Positions 1-11,869 of a DNA stretch of 64,000 nucleotides are shown piece after piece (position 1 is the first letter of the stretch; each line of letters starts with the position of its first letter). Below the pieces are notes generated by a model. The model had not been told where the DNA came from. It ran no database searches and saw only the letters and a program-made list of their open reading frames with translations. The stretch covers positions 1-64,000 of the forward strand of contig NW_027096011.1 of the NCBI RefSeq assembly GCF_040115645.1. Reading direction: 5' to 3'. The stretch is from Euwallacea fornicatus. Taxonomy: Eukaryota; Arthropoda; Insecta; Coleoptera; Curculionidae. Made by a program: the position numbers and the translations under genes.

Positions 1-1320
1 TTAACAAATTTGCTCCTCATTTGCCGAAGTTATCGAGCTTCAAAGTTTGAAAAGTCACAAAAGTTGTGTGTTTGAGCACATAAAGTACTAATTTTCTTGT
101 AAATCCAACAAGATGCAATCATGATGTGTTGTTACATCTTCAAAATCTCGTAGAGCTGATTAATGTTACACTTTGTTTAAGAAATTTGGTCCTGATTTGC
201 CCAAGTTATCGAGCTTCAAATTTTGAAAAGTCACAAAAGTTGTGTGTTTGTACACATAAAGTACTATTTTTCTTGGAAATTCAACAAGATGCAATTATGA
301 TGTGTTGTGACATCTTCAAAATCTCGTCGAGCTGATTAATGTGACACTTTGTTTAAGATATTTGGTCCTGATTTGCCAAGTTATCGAGCTTCAAATTTTG
401 AAAAGTCACAAAAGTTGTGTCTTTGCGCACATAAAGTACTATTTTTCTTGGAAATTCAACAAGATGCAATCATGATGTGTTGTGACATCTTCAAAATCTC
501 GTCGAGTTGATTAATGTGACACTTTGTTTAAGAAATTTGGTCCTGATTTGCCCAAGTTATCGAGCTTCAAATTTTGAAAAGTCACAAAAGTTGTGTGTTT
601 GAGCACATAAAGTACTATTTTTCTTGGAAATTCAACAAGATGCAATCATGATGTGTTGTGACATCTTCGAAATCTCGTCGAGATGATTAATTTGACACTT
701 TGTTTAACAAATTTGCTCCTCATTTGCCGAAGTTATCGAGCGTCAAATTTGGAAAAGTCACAAAAGTTGTGTGTTTGAGCACATAAAGTACTATTTTTCT
801 TGGAAATTCAACAAGATGCAATCATGATGTGTTGTGACATCTTAAAGATCTCGTCGAGCTGATTAATTTGACACTTTGTTTAAGAAATTTGGTCCTGATT
901 TGCCCAAGTTATCGAGCTTCAAATTTTGAAAAGTCACAAAAGTTGTGTGTTTGAGCACATAAAGTACTATTTTTCTTGGAAATTCAACAAGATGCAATCA
1001 TGATGTGTTGTGACATCTTAAAGATCTCGTCGAGCTGATTAATTTGACACTTTCTTTAAGAAATTTGGTCCTGAGTTGCCCAAGTTATCGGGCGTCAATG
1101 TTTGAAAAGTCACAAAATTTGTGTGTTTGTGCACATAAAGTACTATTTTTCTTGAAAATTCAACAAGATGCAATCATGATGTGTTGTGACATCTTAAAGA
1201 TCTCGTCGAGCTGATTAATTTGACACTTTGTTTAAGAAATTTGGTCCTGATTTGCCCAAGTTATCGAGCTTCAAAGTTTGAAAAGTCACAAAAGCTGTGT
1301 GTTTGAGCACATAAAGTACT
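1..1320 (+). repeat. 1.3 kb segment repeated 6,500 bp downstream
   Basis: Positions 1-1320 match 6501-7820 with no difference noticed, including rare marks such as GTTACATC, TAGAGCTG, a one-base-short GATTTGCCAAG and AAAGCTGTGTG. The match stops when 1321 is C and 7821 is A, and the monomer order changes fully by about 1406/7906. A second, slightly different copy of the first 1.09 kb lies at 4043-5128. The source may extend upstream of the window. Confidence 0.9.
177..352 (+). repeat. Representative 176 bp monomer (subtype with GATTTGCCC)
   Basis: This unit serves as the phase reference: position 1 is the first T of TTAA after ACTTTG. It is chosen for clear phase and lies next to a missing-base 175 bp neighbour at 353-527. 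Conserved parts are the CACATAAAGTACTATTTTTC segment (about positions 77-96) and the segment from CAACAAGATGCAATC through GTGACATC (about 107-138). Variable parts are the 5' third, the TCAC/TCCC segment and the CTTCAAA segment. Like many units it carries several short dyads, such as TTCAAA-N-TTTGAA at 39-51. This copy has a private AATTATG in place of AATCATG in its conserved half. Confidence 0.9.
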
Positions 1321-1407
1321 CTTTTTCTTGGAAATTCAACAAGATGCAATCATGATGTGTTGTGACATCTTAAAGATCTCGTCGAGCTGATTAATTTGAC
1401 ACTTTGT

Positions 1408-2815
1408 TTAACAAATTTAGTTCTGATTTGCCGAAGTTATCGAGCGTCAAATTTGGAAAAGTCACAAAAGTTGTGTGTTTGTACACATAAAGTACTATTT
1501 TTCTTGGAAATTCAACAAGATGCAATCATGATGTGTTGTGACATCTTCAAAATCTCGTCGAGCTGATTAATGTGACACTTTGTTTAAGAAATTTGGTCCT
1601 GATTTGCCCAAGTTGTCGAGCTTCAAATTTTGAAAAGTCACAAAAGTTGTGTGTTTGAGCACATAAAGTACTCTTTTTCTTGGAAATTCAACAAGATGCA
1701 ATCATGATGTGTTGTGACATCTTAAAGATCTCGTCGAGCTGATTAATTTGACACTTTGTTTAACAAATTTAGTTCTGATTTGCCGAAGTTATCGAGCGTC
1801 AAATTTGGAAAAGTCACAAAAGTTGTGTCTTTGCGCACATAAAGTACTATTTTTCTTGGAAATTCAACAAGATGCAATCATGATGTGTTGTGACATCTTC
1901 AAAATCTCGTCGAGCTGATTAATGAGACACTTTGTTTAAGAAATTTGGTCCTGATTTGCCCAAGTTATCGAGCTTCAAATTTTGAAAAGTCACAAAAGTT
2001 GTGTGTTTGAGCACATAAAGTACTCTTTTTCTTGGAAATTCAACAAGATGCAATCATGATGTGTTGTGACATCTTAAAGATCTCGTCGAGCTGATTAATT
2101 TGACACTTTGTTTAACAAATTTAGTGCTGATTTGCCGAAGTTATCGAGCGTCAAATTTGGAAAAGTCACAAAAGTTGTGTGTTTGTACACATAAAGTACT
2201 ATTTTTCTTGGAAATTCAACAAGATGCAATCATGATGTGTTGTGACATCTTCAAAATCTCGTCGAGCTGATTAATGTGACATTTTGTTTAAGAAATTTGG
2301 TCCTGATTTGCCCAAGTTGTCGAGCTTCAAATTTTGAAAAGTCACAAAAGTTGTGTCTTTGCGCACATAAAGTACTATTTTTCTTGGAAATTCAACAAGA
2401 TACAATCATGATGTGTTGTGACATCTTAAAGATCTCGTCGAGCTGATTAATTTGACACTTTGTTTAACAAATTTAGTTCTGATTTGCCGAAGTTATCGAG
2501 CGTCAAATTTGGAAAAGTCACAAAAGTTGTGTCTTTGCGCACATAAAGTACTATTTTTTTTGGAAATTCAACAAGATGCAATCATGATGTGTTGTGACAT
2601 CTTCAAAATCTCGTCGAGCTGATTAATGTGACATTTTGTTTAAGAAATTTGGTCCTGATTTGCCCAAGTTGTCGAGCTTCAAATTTTGAAAAGTCACAAA
2701 AGTTGTGTCTTTGCGCACATAAAGTACTATTTTTCTTGGAAATTCAACAAGATGCAATCATGATGTGTTGTGACATCTTCAAAATCTCGTCGAGCTGATT
2801 AATGTGACACTTTGT
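1408..2815 (+). repeat. Regular 352 bp dimer higher-order block (four dimers)
   Basis: Here two monomer subtypes strictly alternate. Units with AACAAATTTAG start at 1408, 1760, 2112 and 2464. Units with AAGAAATTTGG start at 1584, 1936, 2288 and 2640. The period is therefore 352 bp, which is two monomers. The AACAAATTTAG units read TTCTG, or GTGCTG in the third, and have GCGTCAAATTTGG. Small differences between dimers, such as GTACAC against GCGCAC and ATACAATC at 2401, show that they have begun to drift. This is the clearest simple higher-order repeat in the window. Confidence 0.85.
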
Positions 2816-3331
2816 TTAAGAAATATGGTCCTGATTTGCCCAAGTTGTCGAGCTTCAAATTGTGAAAAGTCACAAAAGTTGTGTCTTTGCGCATATAAAT
2901 TACTATTTTTCTTGGAAATTCAACAAGATGCAATCATGATGTGTTGTGACATCTTCAAAATCTCGTCGAGCTGATTAATGTGACACTTTGTTTAAGAAAT
3001 TTGATCCTGATTTGCCGAAGTTATCGAGCTTCAAAGTTTGAAAAGTCACAAAAGTTGTGTGTTTGAGCACATAAAGTACTCTTTTTCTTGGAAATTCAAC
3101 AAGATGCAATCATGATGTGTTGTGACATCTTAAAGATCTCGTCGAGCTGATTAATTTGACACTTTGTTTAAGAAATTTGATCCTGATTTGCCGAAGTTAT
3201 CGAGCTTCAAATTTTGAAAAGTCACAAAAGTTGTGTGTTTGAGCACATAAAGTACTCTTTTTCTTGGAAATTCAACAAGATGCAATCATGATGTGTTGTG
3301 ACATCTTAAAGATCTCGTCGAGCTGATTAAT
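2080..3331 (+). repeat. 1.25 kb block shared with 17173-18424
   Basis: This block matches the sequence 15,093 bp downstream. Shared rare marks are AATTTAGTGCTG, ATACAATC, a run of T's in CTATTTTTTTTGG, AAATATGGTCC with AATTGTGAAAAG, and CATATAAATTACT. Mismatches at 2079 (G against A) and 3332 (G against T) bound it. It shows that the 1-7 kb and 17-18 kb regions exchanged or inherited a common seven-monomer segment. Confidence 0.88.
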
Positions 3332-6300
3332 GTGACACTTTGTTTAAAAAATTTGGTCCTGATTTGCCGAAGTTATCGAGCTTCAAAGTTTGAAAAGTCC
3401 CAAAAATGTGTGTGTGAGCACATAAAGTACTATTTTTCTTGAAAATTCAACAAGATGCAATCATGATGTGTTGTGACATCTTCGAAATTTCGTCGAGATG
3501 ATTAATGTTACACTTTGTTTAAGAAATTTGGTCCTGATTTGCCCAAGTTATCGAGCTTCAAATTTTGAAAAGTCACAAAAGTTGTGTGTTTGAGCACATA
3601 AAGTACTATTTTTCTTGGAAATCCAACAAGATGCAATCATGATGTGTTGTGACATCTTCAAAATCTCGTCGAGCTGATTAATGTGACACTTTGTTTAAAA
3701 AATTTGGTCCTGATTTGCCGAAGTTATCGAGCTTCAAAGTTTGAAAAGTCCCAAAAATGTGTGTGTGAGCACATAAAGTACTATTTTTCTTGAAAATTCA
3801 ACAAGATGCAATCATGATGTGTTGTGACATCTTCGAAATTTCGTCGAGATGATTAATTTGACACTTTGTTTAACAAATTTGGTCCTCATTTGCCGAAGTT
3901 ATCGAGCTTCAAAGTTTGAAAAGTCCCAAAAATGTGTGTGAGCACATAAAGTACTATTTTTCTTGAAAATTCAACAAGATGCAATCATGATGTGTTGTGA
4001 CATCTTCGAAATCTCGTCGAGATGATTAATTTGACACTTTGTTTAACAAATTTGCTCCTCATTTGCCGAAGTTATCGAGCTTCAAAGTTTGAAAAGTCAC
4101 AAAAGTTGTGTGTTTGAGCACATAAAGTACTAATTTTCTTGTAAATCCAACAAGATGCAATCATGATGTGTTGTTACATCTTCAAAATCTCGTAGAGCTG
4201 ATTAATGTTACACTTTGTTTAAGAAATTTGGTCCTGATTTGCCCAAGTTATCGAGCTTCAAATTTTGAAAAGTCACAAAAGTTGTGTGTTTGTACACATA
4301 AAGTACTATTTTTCTTGGAAATTCAACAAGATGCAATTATGATGTGTTGTGACATCTTCAAAATCTCGTCGAGCTGATTAATGTGACACTTTGTTTAAGA
4401 TATTTGGTCCTGATTTGCCAAGTTATCGAGCTTCAAATTTTGAAAAGTCACAAAAGTTGTGTCTTTGCGCACATAAAGTACTATTTTTCTTGGAAATTCA
4501 ACAAGATGCAATCATGATGTGTTGTGACATCTTCAAAATCTCGTCGAGTTGATTAATGTGACACTTTGTTTAAGAAATTTGGTCCTGATTTGCCCAAGTT
4601 ATCGAGCTTCAAATTTTGAAAAGTCACAAAAGTTGTGTGTTTGAGCACATAAAGTACTATTTTTCTTGGAAATTCAACAAGATGCAATCATGATGTGTTG
4701 TGACATCTTCGAAATCTCGTCGAGATGATTAATTTGACACTTTGTTTAACAAATTTGCTCCTCATTTGCCGAAGTTATCGAGCGTCAAATTTGGAAAAGT
4801 CACAAAAGTTGTGTGTTTGAGCACATAAAGTACTAATTTTCTTGTAAATCCAACAAGATGCAATCATGATGTGTTGTGACATCTTAAAGATCTCGTCGAG
4901 CTGATTAATTTGACACTTTGTTTAAGAAATTTGGTCCTGATTTGCCCAAGTTATCGAGCTTCAAATTTTGAAAAGTCACAAAAGTTGTGTGTTTGAGCAC
5001 ATAAAGTACTATTTTTCTTGGAAATTCAACAAGATGCAATCATGATGTGTTGTGACATCTTAAAGATCTCGTCGAGCTGATTAATTTGACACTTTCTTTA
5101 AGAAATTTGGTCCTGAGTTGCCCAAGTTGTCGAGCTTCAAAGTTTGAAAAGTCACAAAAGTTGTGTCTTTGCGCACATAAAGTACTATTTTTCTTGGAAA
5201 TTCAACAAGATGCAATCATGATGTGTTGTGACATCTTCAAAATCTCGTCGAGCTGATTAATGTGACACTTTGTTTAAGAAATATGGTCCTGATTTGCCCA
5301 AGTTGTCGAGCTTCAAATTGTGAAAAGTCACAAAAGTTGTGTCTTTGCGCATATAAATTACTATTTTTCTTGGAAATTCAACAAGATGCAATCATGATGT
5401 GTTGTGACATCTTCAAAATCTCGTCGAGCTGATTAATGTGACACTTTGTTTAAGAAATTTGATCCTGATTTGCCGAAGTTATCGAGCTTCAAAGTTTGAA
5501 AAGTCACAAAAGTTGTGTGTTTGAGCACATAAAGTACTCTTTTTCTTGGAAATTCAACAAGATGCAATCATGATGTGTTGTGACATCTTAAAGATCTCGT
5601 CGAGCTGATTAATTTGACACTTTGTTTAAGAAATTTGATCCTGATTTGCCGAAGTTATCGAGCTTCAAATTTTGAAAAGTCACAAAAGTTGTGTGTTTGA
5701 GCACATAAAGTACTCTTTTTCTTGGAAATTCAACAAGATGCAATCATGATGTGTTGTGACATCTTAAAGATCTCGTCGAGCTGATTAATGTGACACTTTG
5801 TTTAAAAAATTTGGTCCTGATTTGCCGAAGTTATCGAGCTTCAAAGTTTGAAAAGTCCCAAAAATGTGTGTGTGAGCACATAAAGTACTATTTTTCTTGA
5901 AAATTCAACAAGATGCAATCATGATGTGTTGTGACATCTTCGAAATTTCGTCGAGATGATTAATGTTACACTTTGTTTAAGAAATTTGGTCCTGATTTGC
6001 CCAAGTTATCGAGCTTCAAATTTTGAAAAGTCACAAAAGTTGTGTGTTTGAGCACATAAAGTACTATTTTTCTTGGAAATCCAACAAGATGCAATCATGA
6101 TGTGTTGTGACATCTTCAAAATCTCGTCGAGCTGATTAATGTGACACTTTGTTTAAAAAATTTGGTCCTGATTTGCCGAAGTTATCGAGCTTCAAAGTTT
6201 GAAAAGTCCCAAAAATGTGTGTGTGAGCACATAAAGTACTATTTTTCTTGAAAATTCAACAAGATGCAATCATGATGTGTTGTGACATCTTCGAAATTTC

Positions 6301-7586
6301 GTCGAGATGATTAATTTGACACTTTGTTTAACAAATTTGGTCCTCATTTGCCGAAGTTATCGAGCTTCAAAGTTTGAAAAGTCCCAAAAATGTGTGTGAG
6401 CACATAAAGTACTATTTTTCTTGAAAATTCAACAAGATGCAATCATGATGTGTTGTGACATCTTCGAAATCTCGTCGAGATGATTAATTTGACACTTTGT
6501 TTAACAAATTTGCTCCTCATTTGCCGAAGTTATCGAGCTTCAAAGTTTGAAAAGTCACAAAAGTTGTGTGTTTGAGCACATAAAGTACTAATTTTCTTGT
6601 AAATCCAACAAGATGCAATCATGATGTGTTGTTACATCTTCAAAATCTCGTAGAGCTGATTAATGTTACACTTTGTTTAAGAAATTTGGTCCTGATTTGC
6701 CCAAGTTATCGAGCTTCAAATTTTGAAAAGTCACAAAAGTTGTGTGTTTGTACACATAAAGTACTATTTTTCTTGGAAATTCAACAAGATGCAATTATGA
6801 TGTGTTGTGACATCTTCAAAATCTCGTCGAGCTGATTAATGTGACACTTTGTTTAAGATATTTGGTCCTGATTTGCCAAGTTATCGAGCTTCAAATTTTG
6901 AAAAGTCACAAAAGTTGTGTCTTTGCGCACATAAAGTACTATTTTTCTTGGAAATTCAACAAGATGCAATCATGATGTGTTGTGACATCTTCAAAATCTC
7001 GTCGAGTTGATTAATGTGACACTTTGTTTAAGAAATTTGGTCCTGATTTGCCCAAGTTATCGAGCTTCAAATTTTGAAAAGTCACAAAAGTTGTGTGTTT
7101 GAGCACATAAAGTACTATTTTTCTTGGAAATTCAACAAGATGCAATCATGATGTGTTGTGACATCTTCGAAATCTCGTCGAGATGATTAATTTGACACTT
7201 TGTTTAACAAATTTGCTCCTCATTTGCCGAAGTTATCGAGCGTCAAATTTGGAAAAGTCACAAAAGTTGTGTGTTTGAGCACATAAAGTACTATTTTTCT
7301 TGGAAATTCAACAAGATGCAATCATGATGTGTTGTGACATCTTAAAGATCTCGTCGAGCTGATTAATTTGACACTTTGTTTAAGAAATTTGGTCCTGATT
7401 TGCCCAAGTTATCGAGCTTCAAATTTTGAAAAGTCACAAAAGTTGTGTGTTTGAGCACATAAAGTACTATTTTTCTTGGAAATTCAACAAGATGCAATCA
7501 TGATGTGTTGTGACATCTTAAAGATCTCGTCGAGCTGATTAATTTGACACTTTCTTTAAGAAATTTGGTCCTGAGTTGCCCAAGTT
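2685..7586 (+). repeat. 2,458 bp (14-monomer) tandem duplication
   Basis: 2685-5128 repeats at 5143-7586. Shared marks include AAATATGG at 2821 and 5279, the short 173 bp unit near 3930 and 6388, and the GTTACATC unit at 4170 and 6628. The only differences noticed are three bases near 4835-4850, where the first copy reads ACTAATTTTCTTGTAAATCC. The second copy there agrees with the 1-1320 segment instead, which suggests local conversion. The junction monomer near 5100-5275 is a chimera: its 5' part is CTGAGTTGCCC and its later part is the GTGTCTTTGCGCAC subtype. Confidence 0.9.
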
Positions 7587-7820
7587 ATCGGGCGTCAATG
7601 TTTGAAAAGTCACAAAATTTGTGTGTTTGTGCACATAAAGTACTATTTTTCTTGAAAATTCAACAAGATGCAATCATGATGTGTTGTGACATCTTAAAGA
7701 TCTCGTCGAGCTGATTAATTTGACACTTTGTTTAAGAAATTTGGTCCTGATTTGCCCAAGTTATCGAGCTTCAAAGTTTGAAAAGTCACAAAAGCTGTGT
7801 GTTTGAGCACATAAAGTACT
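6501..7820 (+). repeat. Second copy of the 1-1320 segment
   Basis: This matches 1-1320 at an offset of 6,500 bp, which equals 4,042 plus 2,458, the two smaller spacings seen among the GTTACATC-marked units at 126, 4168 and 6626. It lies partly inside the second copy of the 2,458 bp tandem duplication. Confidence 0.88.
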
Positions 7821-9411
7821 ATTTTTCTTGGAAATTCAACAAGATGCAATCATGATGTGTTGTGACATCTTAAAGATCTCGTCGAGCTGATTAATTTGAC
7901 ACTTTCTTTAAGAAATTTGGTCCTGAGTTGCCCAAGTTATCGGGCGTCAATGTTTGAAAAGTCACAAAATTTGTGTGTTTGTGCACATAAAGTACTATTT
8001 TTCTTGGAAATTCAACAAGATGCAATCATGATGTGTTGTGTCATTTTAAAGATCTCGCCGAGCTGATTAATTTGACACTTTGTTTAACAAATTTGGTCCT
8101 CATTTGCCGAAGTTATCGAGCGTCAAATTTGGAAAAGTCAGAAAAGTTGTGTGTTTGAGCACATAAAGTACTATTTTTCTTGTAAATTCAACAAGATGCA
8201 ATCATGATGTGTTGTGACATCTTCAAAATCTCGTCGAGCTGATTAATGAGACACTTTCTTTAAGAAATTTGGTCCTGAGTTGCCCAAGTTATCGGGCGTC
8301 AATGTTTGAAAAGTCACAAAATTTGTGTGTTTGTGCACATAAAGTACTATTTTTCTTGGAAATTCAACAAGATGCAATCATGATGTGTTGTGTCATTTTA
8401 AAGATCTCGCCGAGCTGATTAATTTGACACTTTGTTTAACAAATTTGGTCCTCATTTGCCGAAGTTATCGAGCTTCAAAGTTTGAAAAGTCCCAAAAATG
8501 TGTGTGTGAGCACATAAAGTACTATTTTTCTTGAAAATTCAACAAGATGCAATCATGATGTGTTGTGACATCTTCGAAATCTCGTCGAGATGATTAATTT
8601 AACACTTTGTTTAACAAATTTGCTCCTCATTTGCCGAAGTTATCGAGCTTCAAAGTTTGAAAAGTCACAAAAGTTGTGTGTTTGAGCACATAAAGTACTA
8701 TTTTTCTTGGAAATTCAACAAGATGCAATCATGATGTGTTGTGTCATTTTAAAGATCTCGCCGAGCTGATTAATTTGACACTTTGTTTAACAAATTTGCT
8801 CCTCATTTGTCGAAGTTATCGAGCTTCAAAGTTTGAAAAGTCACAAAAGTTGTGTGTTTGAGCACATAAAGTACTATTTTTCTTGTAAATTCAACAAGAT
8901 GCAATCATGATGTGTTGTGACATCTTCGAAATCTCGTCGAGATGATTAATTTGACACTTTGTTTAACAAATTTGCTCCTCATTTGCCGAAGTTATCGAGC
9001 TTCAAAGTTTGAAAAGTCACAAAAGTTGTGTGTTTGAGCACATAAAGTACTATTTTTCTTGGAAATTCAACAAGATGCAATCATGATGTGTTGTGACATC
9101 TTAAAGATCTCGTCGAGCTGATTAATTTGACACTTTGTTTAACAAATTTAGTTCTGATTTGCAGAAGTTATCGAGCTTCAAAGTTTGAAAAGTCCCAAAA
9201 ATGTGTGTGAGCACATAAAGTACTATTTTTCTTGGAAATTCAACAAGATGCAATCATGATGTGTTGTGACATCTTCGAAATCTCGTCGAGCTGATTAATG
9301 TGACACTTTGTTTAACAAATTTGCTCCTCATTTGCCGAAGTTATCGAGCTTCAAATTTTGAAAAGTCACAAAAGTTGTGTCTTTGCGCACATAAAGTACT
9401 ATTTTTCTTGT
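7821..9411 (+). repeat. Mixed-subtype satellite, no large internal duplicate found
   Basis: About nine monomers of several subtypes. They include the first of the many units with GTGTCATTTTAAAGATCTCGCC and units with CGGGCGTCAATG plus GTGCACATAAAG. A stretch of about 335 bp (8762-9096, containing CATTTGTCGAAG) matches 11221-11555. Otherwise I see only ordinary array here, with no gene. Confidence 0.8.
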
Positions 9412-11209
9412 AAATTCAACAAGATGCAATCATGATGTGTTGTGACATCTTCGAAATCTCGTCGAGCTGATTAATGTGACACTTTGTTTAACAAATTTGC
9501 TCCTCATTTGCCGAAGTTATCGAGCTTCAAAGTTTGAAGAGCATCAAAAGATGTGTGTTTGAGCACATATAGTACTATTTTTCTTGGAAGTTCAACAAGA
9601 TGCAATCATGATGTGTTGTGACATCTTAAAGATCTCGTCGAGCTGATTAATTTGACACTTTGTTTAACATGTTTGGTCCTCATTTGCCGAAGTTAGCGAG
9701 CGTCAAAGTTTGAAAAGTCACAAAATTTGTGTGTTTGTACACATAAAGTACTATTTTTCTTGGAAATTCAACAAGATGCAATGATGATGTGTTGTGACAT
9801 CTTCAAAATCTCGTCGAGCTGATTAGTGTGACACTTTGTTTAAAAAATTTGGTCCTGATTTGCCGAAGTTATCGAGCTTCAAAGATTGAAAAGTCCCAAA
9901 AATGTGTGTGTGAGCACATAAAGTACTATTTTTCTTGAAAATTCAACAAGATGCAATCATGATGTGTTGTGACATCTTCAAAATCTCGTCGAGCTGATTA
10001 ATGTGACACTTTGTTTAAGAAATTTGGTCCTGATTTGCCCAAGTTGTCGAGCTTCAAATTTTGAAAAGTCACAAAAGTTGTGTCTTTGCGCACATAAAGT
10101 ACTATTTTTCTTGGAAATTCAACAAGATGCAATCATGATGTGTTGGGACATCTTCAAAATCTCGTCGAGCTGATTAATTTGACAATTTGTTTAAGAAATT
10201 TGGTCCTGATTTGCCCAAGTTATCGAGCTTCAAATTTTGAAAAGTCACAAAAGTTGTGTTTTTGAGCACATAAAGTACTATTTTTCTTGGAAATTCAACA
10301 AGATGCAATCATGATGTGTTGTGACATCTTAAAGATCTCGTCGAGCTGATTAATTTGACACTTTCTTTAAGAAATTTGGTCCTGAGTTGCCCAAGTTATC
10401 GGGCGTCAATGTTTGAAAAGTCACAAAATTTGTGTGTTTGTGCACATAAAGTACTATTTTTCTTGGAAATTCAACAAGATGCAATCATGATGTGTTGTGT
10501 CATTTTAAAGATCTCGCCGAGCTGATTAATTTGACACTTTGTTTAACAAATTTGCTCCTCATTTGCCGAAGTTATCGAGCTTCAAAGTTTGAAAAGTCAC
10601 AAAAGTTGTGTGTTTGAGCACATAAAGTACTATTTTTCTTGAAAATTCAACAAGATGCAATCATGATGTGTTGTGACATCTTCGAAATCTCGTCGAGCTG
10701 ATTAATGTGACACTTTGTTTAACAAATTTGCTCCTCATTTGCCGAAGTTATCGAGCTTCAAAGTTTGAAGAGCATCAAAAGATGTGTGTTTGAGCACATA
10801 TAGTACTATTTTTCTTGGAAGTTCAACAAGATGCAATCATGATGTGTTGTGACATCTTAAAGATCTCGTCGAGCTGATTAATTTGACACTTTGTTTAACA
10901 TGTTTGGTCCTCATTTGCCGAAGTTAGCGAGCGTCAAAGTTTGAAAAGTCACAAAATTTGTGTGTTTGTACACATAAAGTACTATTTTTCTTGGAAATTC
11001 AACAAGATGCAATGATGATGTGTTGTGACATCTTCAAAATCTCGTCGAGCTGATTAGTGTGACACTTTGTTTAAAAAATTTGGTCCTGATTTGCCGAAGT
11101 TATCGAGCTTCAAAGATTGAAAAGTCCCAAAAATGTGTGTGTGAGCACATAAAGTACTATTTTTCTTGAAAATTCAACAAGATGCAATCATGATGTGTTG
11201 TGACATCTT
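9412..11209 (+). repeat. 1,231 bp (7-monomer) spaced duplicate pair
   Basis: 9412-9978 repeats at 10643-11209. Shared rare marks are the GAAGAGCATCAAAAGATG unit with CACATATAGTAC and GGAAGTTCAAC, the AACATGTTTGG unit with GTTAGCGAGCG, and AAAGATTGAAAAG. The sequence between the copies, 9979-10642, holds other subtypes, including a private TTGGGACATC at 10144. Confidence 0.85.
9521..10194 (+). repeat. 0.67 kb block shared with 19522-20195
   Basis: This block matches at an offset of 10,001 bp. It begins at CGAGCTTCAAAG just after differing 5' parts (ATTTGCCGAAGTTAT here, ACATTTGCCGAACTTAC there) and ends where TTTAAG here reads TTTAAC at 20196. A few private changes (AAAGATTG near 9885, GGGACA at 10146) separate the copies. 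Confidence 0.83.
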
Positions 11210-11284
11210 AAAGATCTCGTCGAGCTGATTAATTTGACACTTTGTTTAACAAATTTGCTCCTCATTTGTCGAAGTTATCGAGCT

Positions 11285-11869
11285 TCAAAGTTTGAAAAGT
11301 CACAAAAGTTGTGTGTTTGAGCACATAAAGTACTATTTTTCTTGTAAATTCAACAAGATGCAATCATGATGTGTTGTGACATCTTCGAAATCTCGTCGAG
11401 ATGATTAATTTGACACTTTGTTTAACAAATTTGCTCCTCATTTGCCGAAGTTATCGAGCTTCAAAGTTTGAAAAGTCACAAAAGTTGTGTGTTTGAGCAC
11501 ATAAAGTACTATTTTTCTTGGAAATTCAACAAGATGCAATCATGATGTGTTGTGTCATTTTAAAGATCTCGCCGAGCTGATTAATTTGACACTTTGTTTA
11601 ACAAATTTGGTCCTCATTTGCCGAAGTTATCGAGCTTCAAAGTTTGAAAAGTCCCAAAAATGTGTGTGAGCACATAAAGTACTATTTTTCTTGAAAATTC
11701 AACAAGATGCAATCATGATGTGTTGTGACATCTTCGAAATCTCGTCGAGATGATTAATTTGACACTTTGTTTAACAAATTTGCTCCTCATTTGCCGAAGT
11801 TATCGAGCTTCAAAGTTTGAAAAGTCACAAAAGTTGTGTGTTTGAGCACATAAAGTACTATTTTTCTTG
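11285..11869 (+). repeat. 0.58 kb block shared with 20407-20991
   Basis: Matches at an offset of 9,122 bp, with marks that include the GTGTCATTTTAAAGATCTCGCC unit and the 173 bp short unit. Bounded by GCTTC against GCGTC on the left and CTTGGAAA against CTTGTAAA on the right. Confidence 0.82.

Noticed and set aside
126..335. 69-codon open reading frame, repeated exactly at 4168-4377 and 6626-6835
   Set aside because: It lies wholly within satellite monomers, starts in the TGATGTGTTG segment and spans the following unit. Its repetition follows from the 4,042 and 2,458 bp duplications. There is no promoter context, no recognisable domain and no conservation as a reading frame, since 176 is not a multiple of three.
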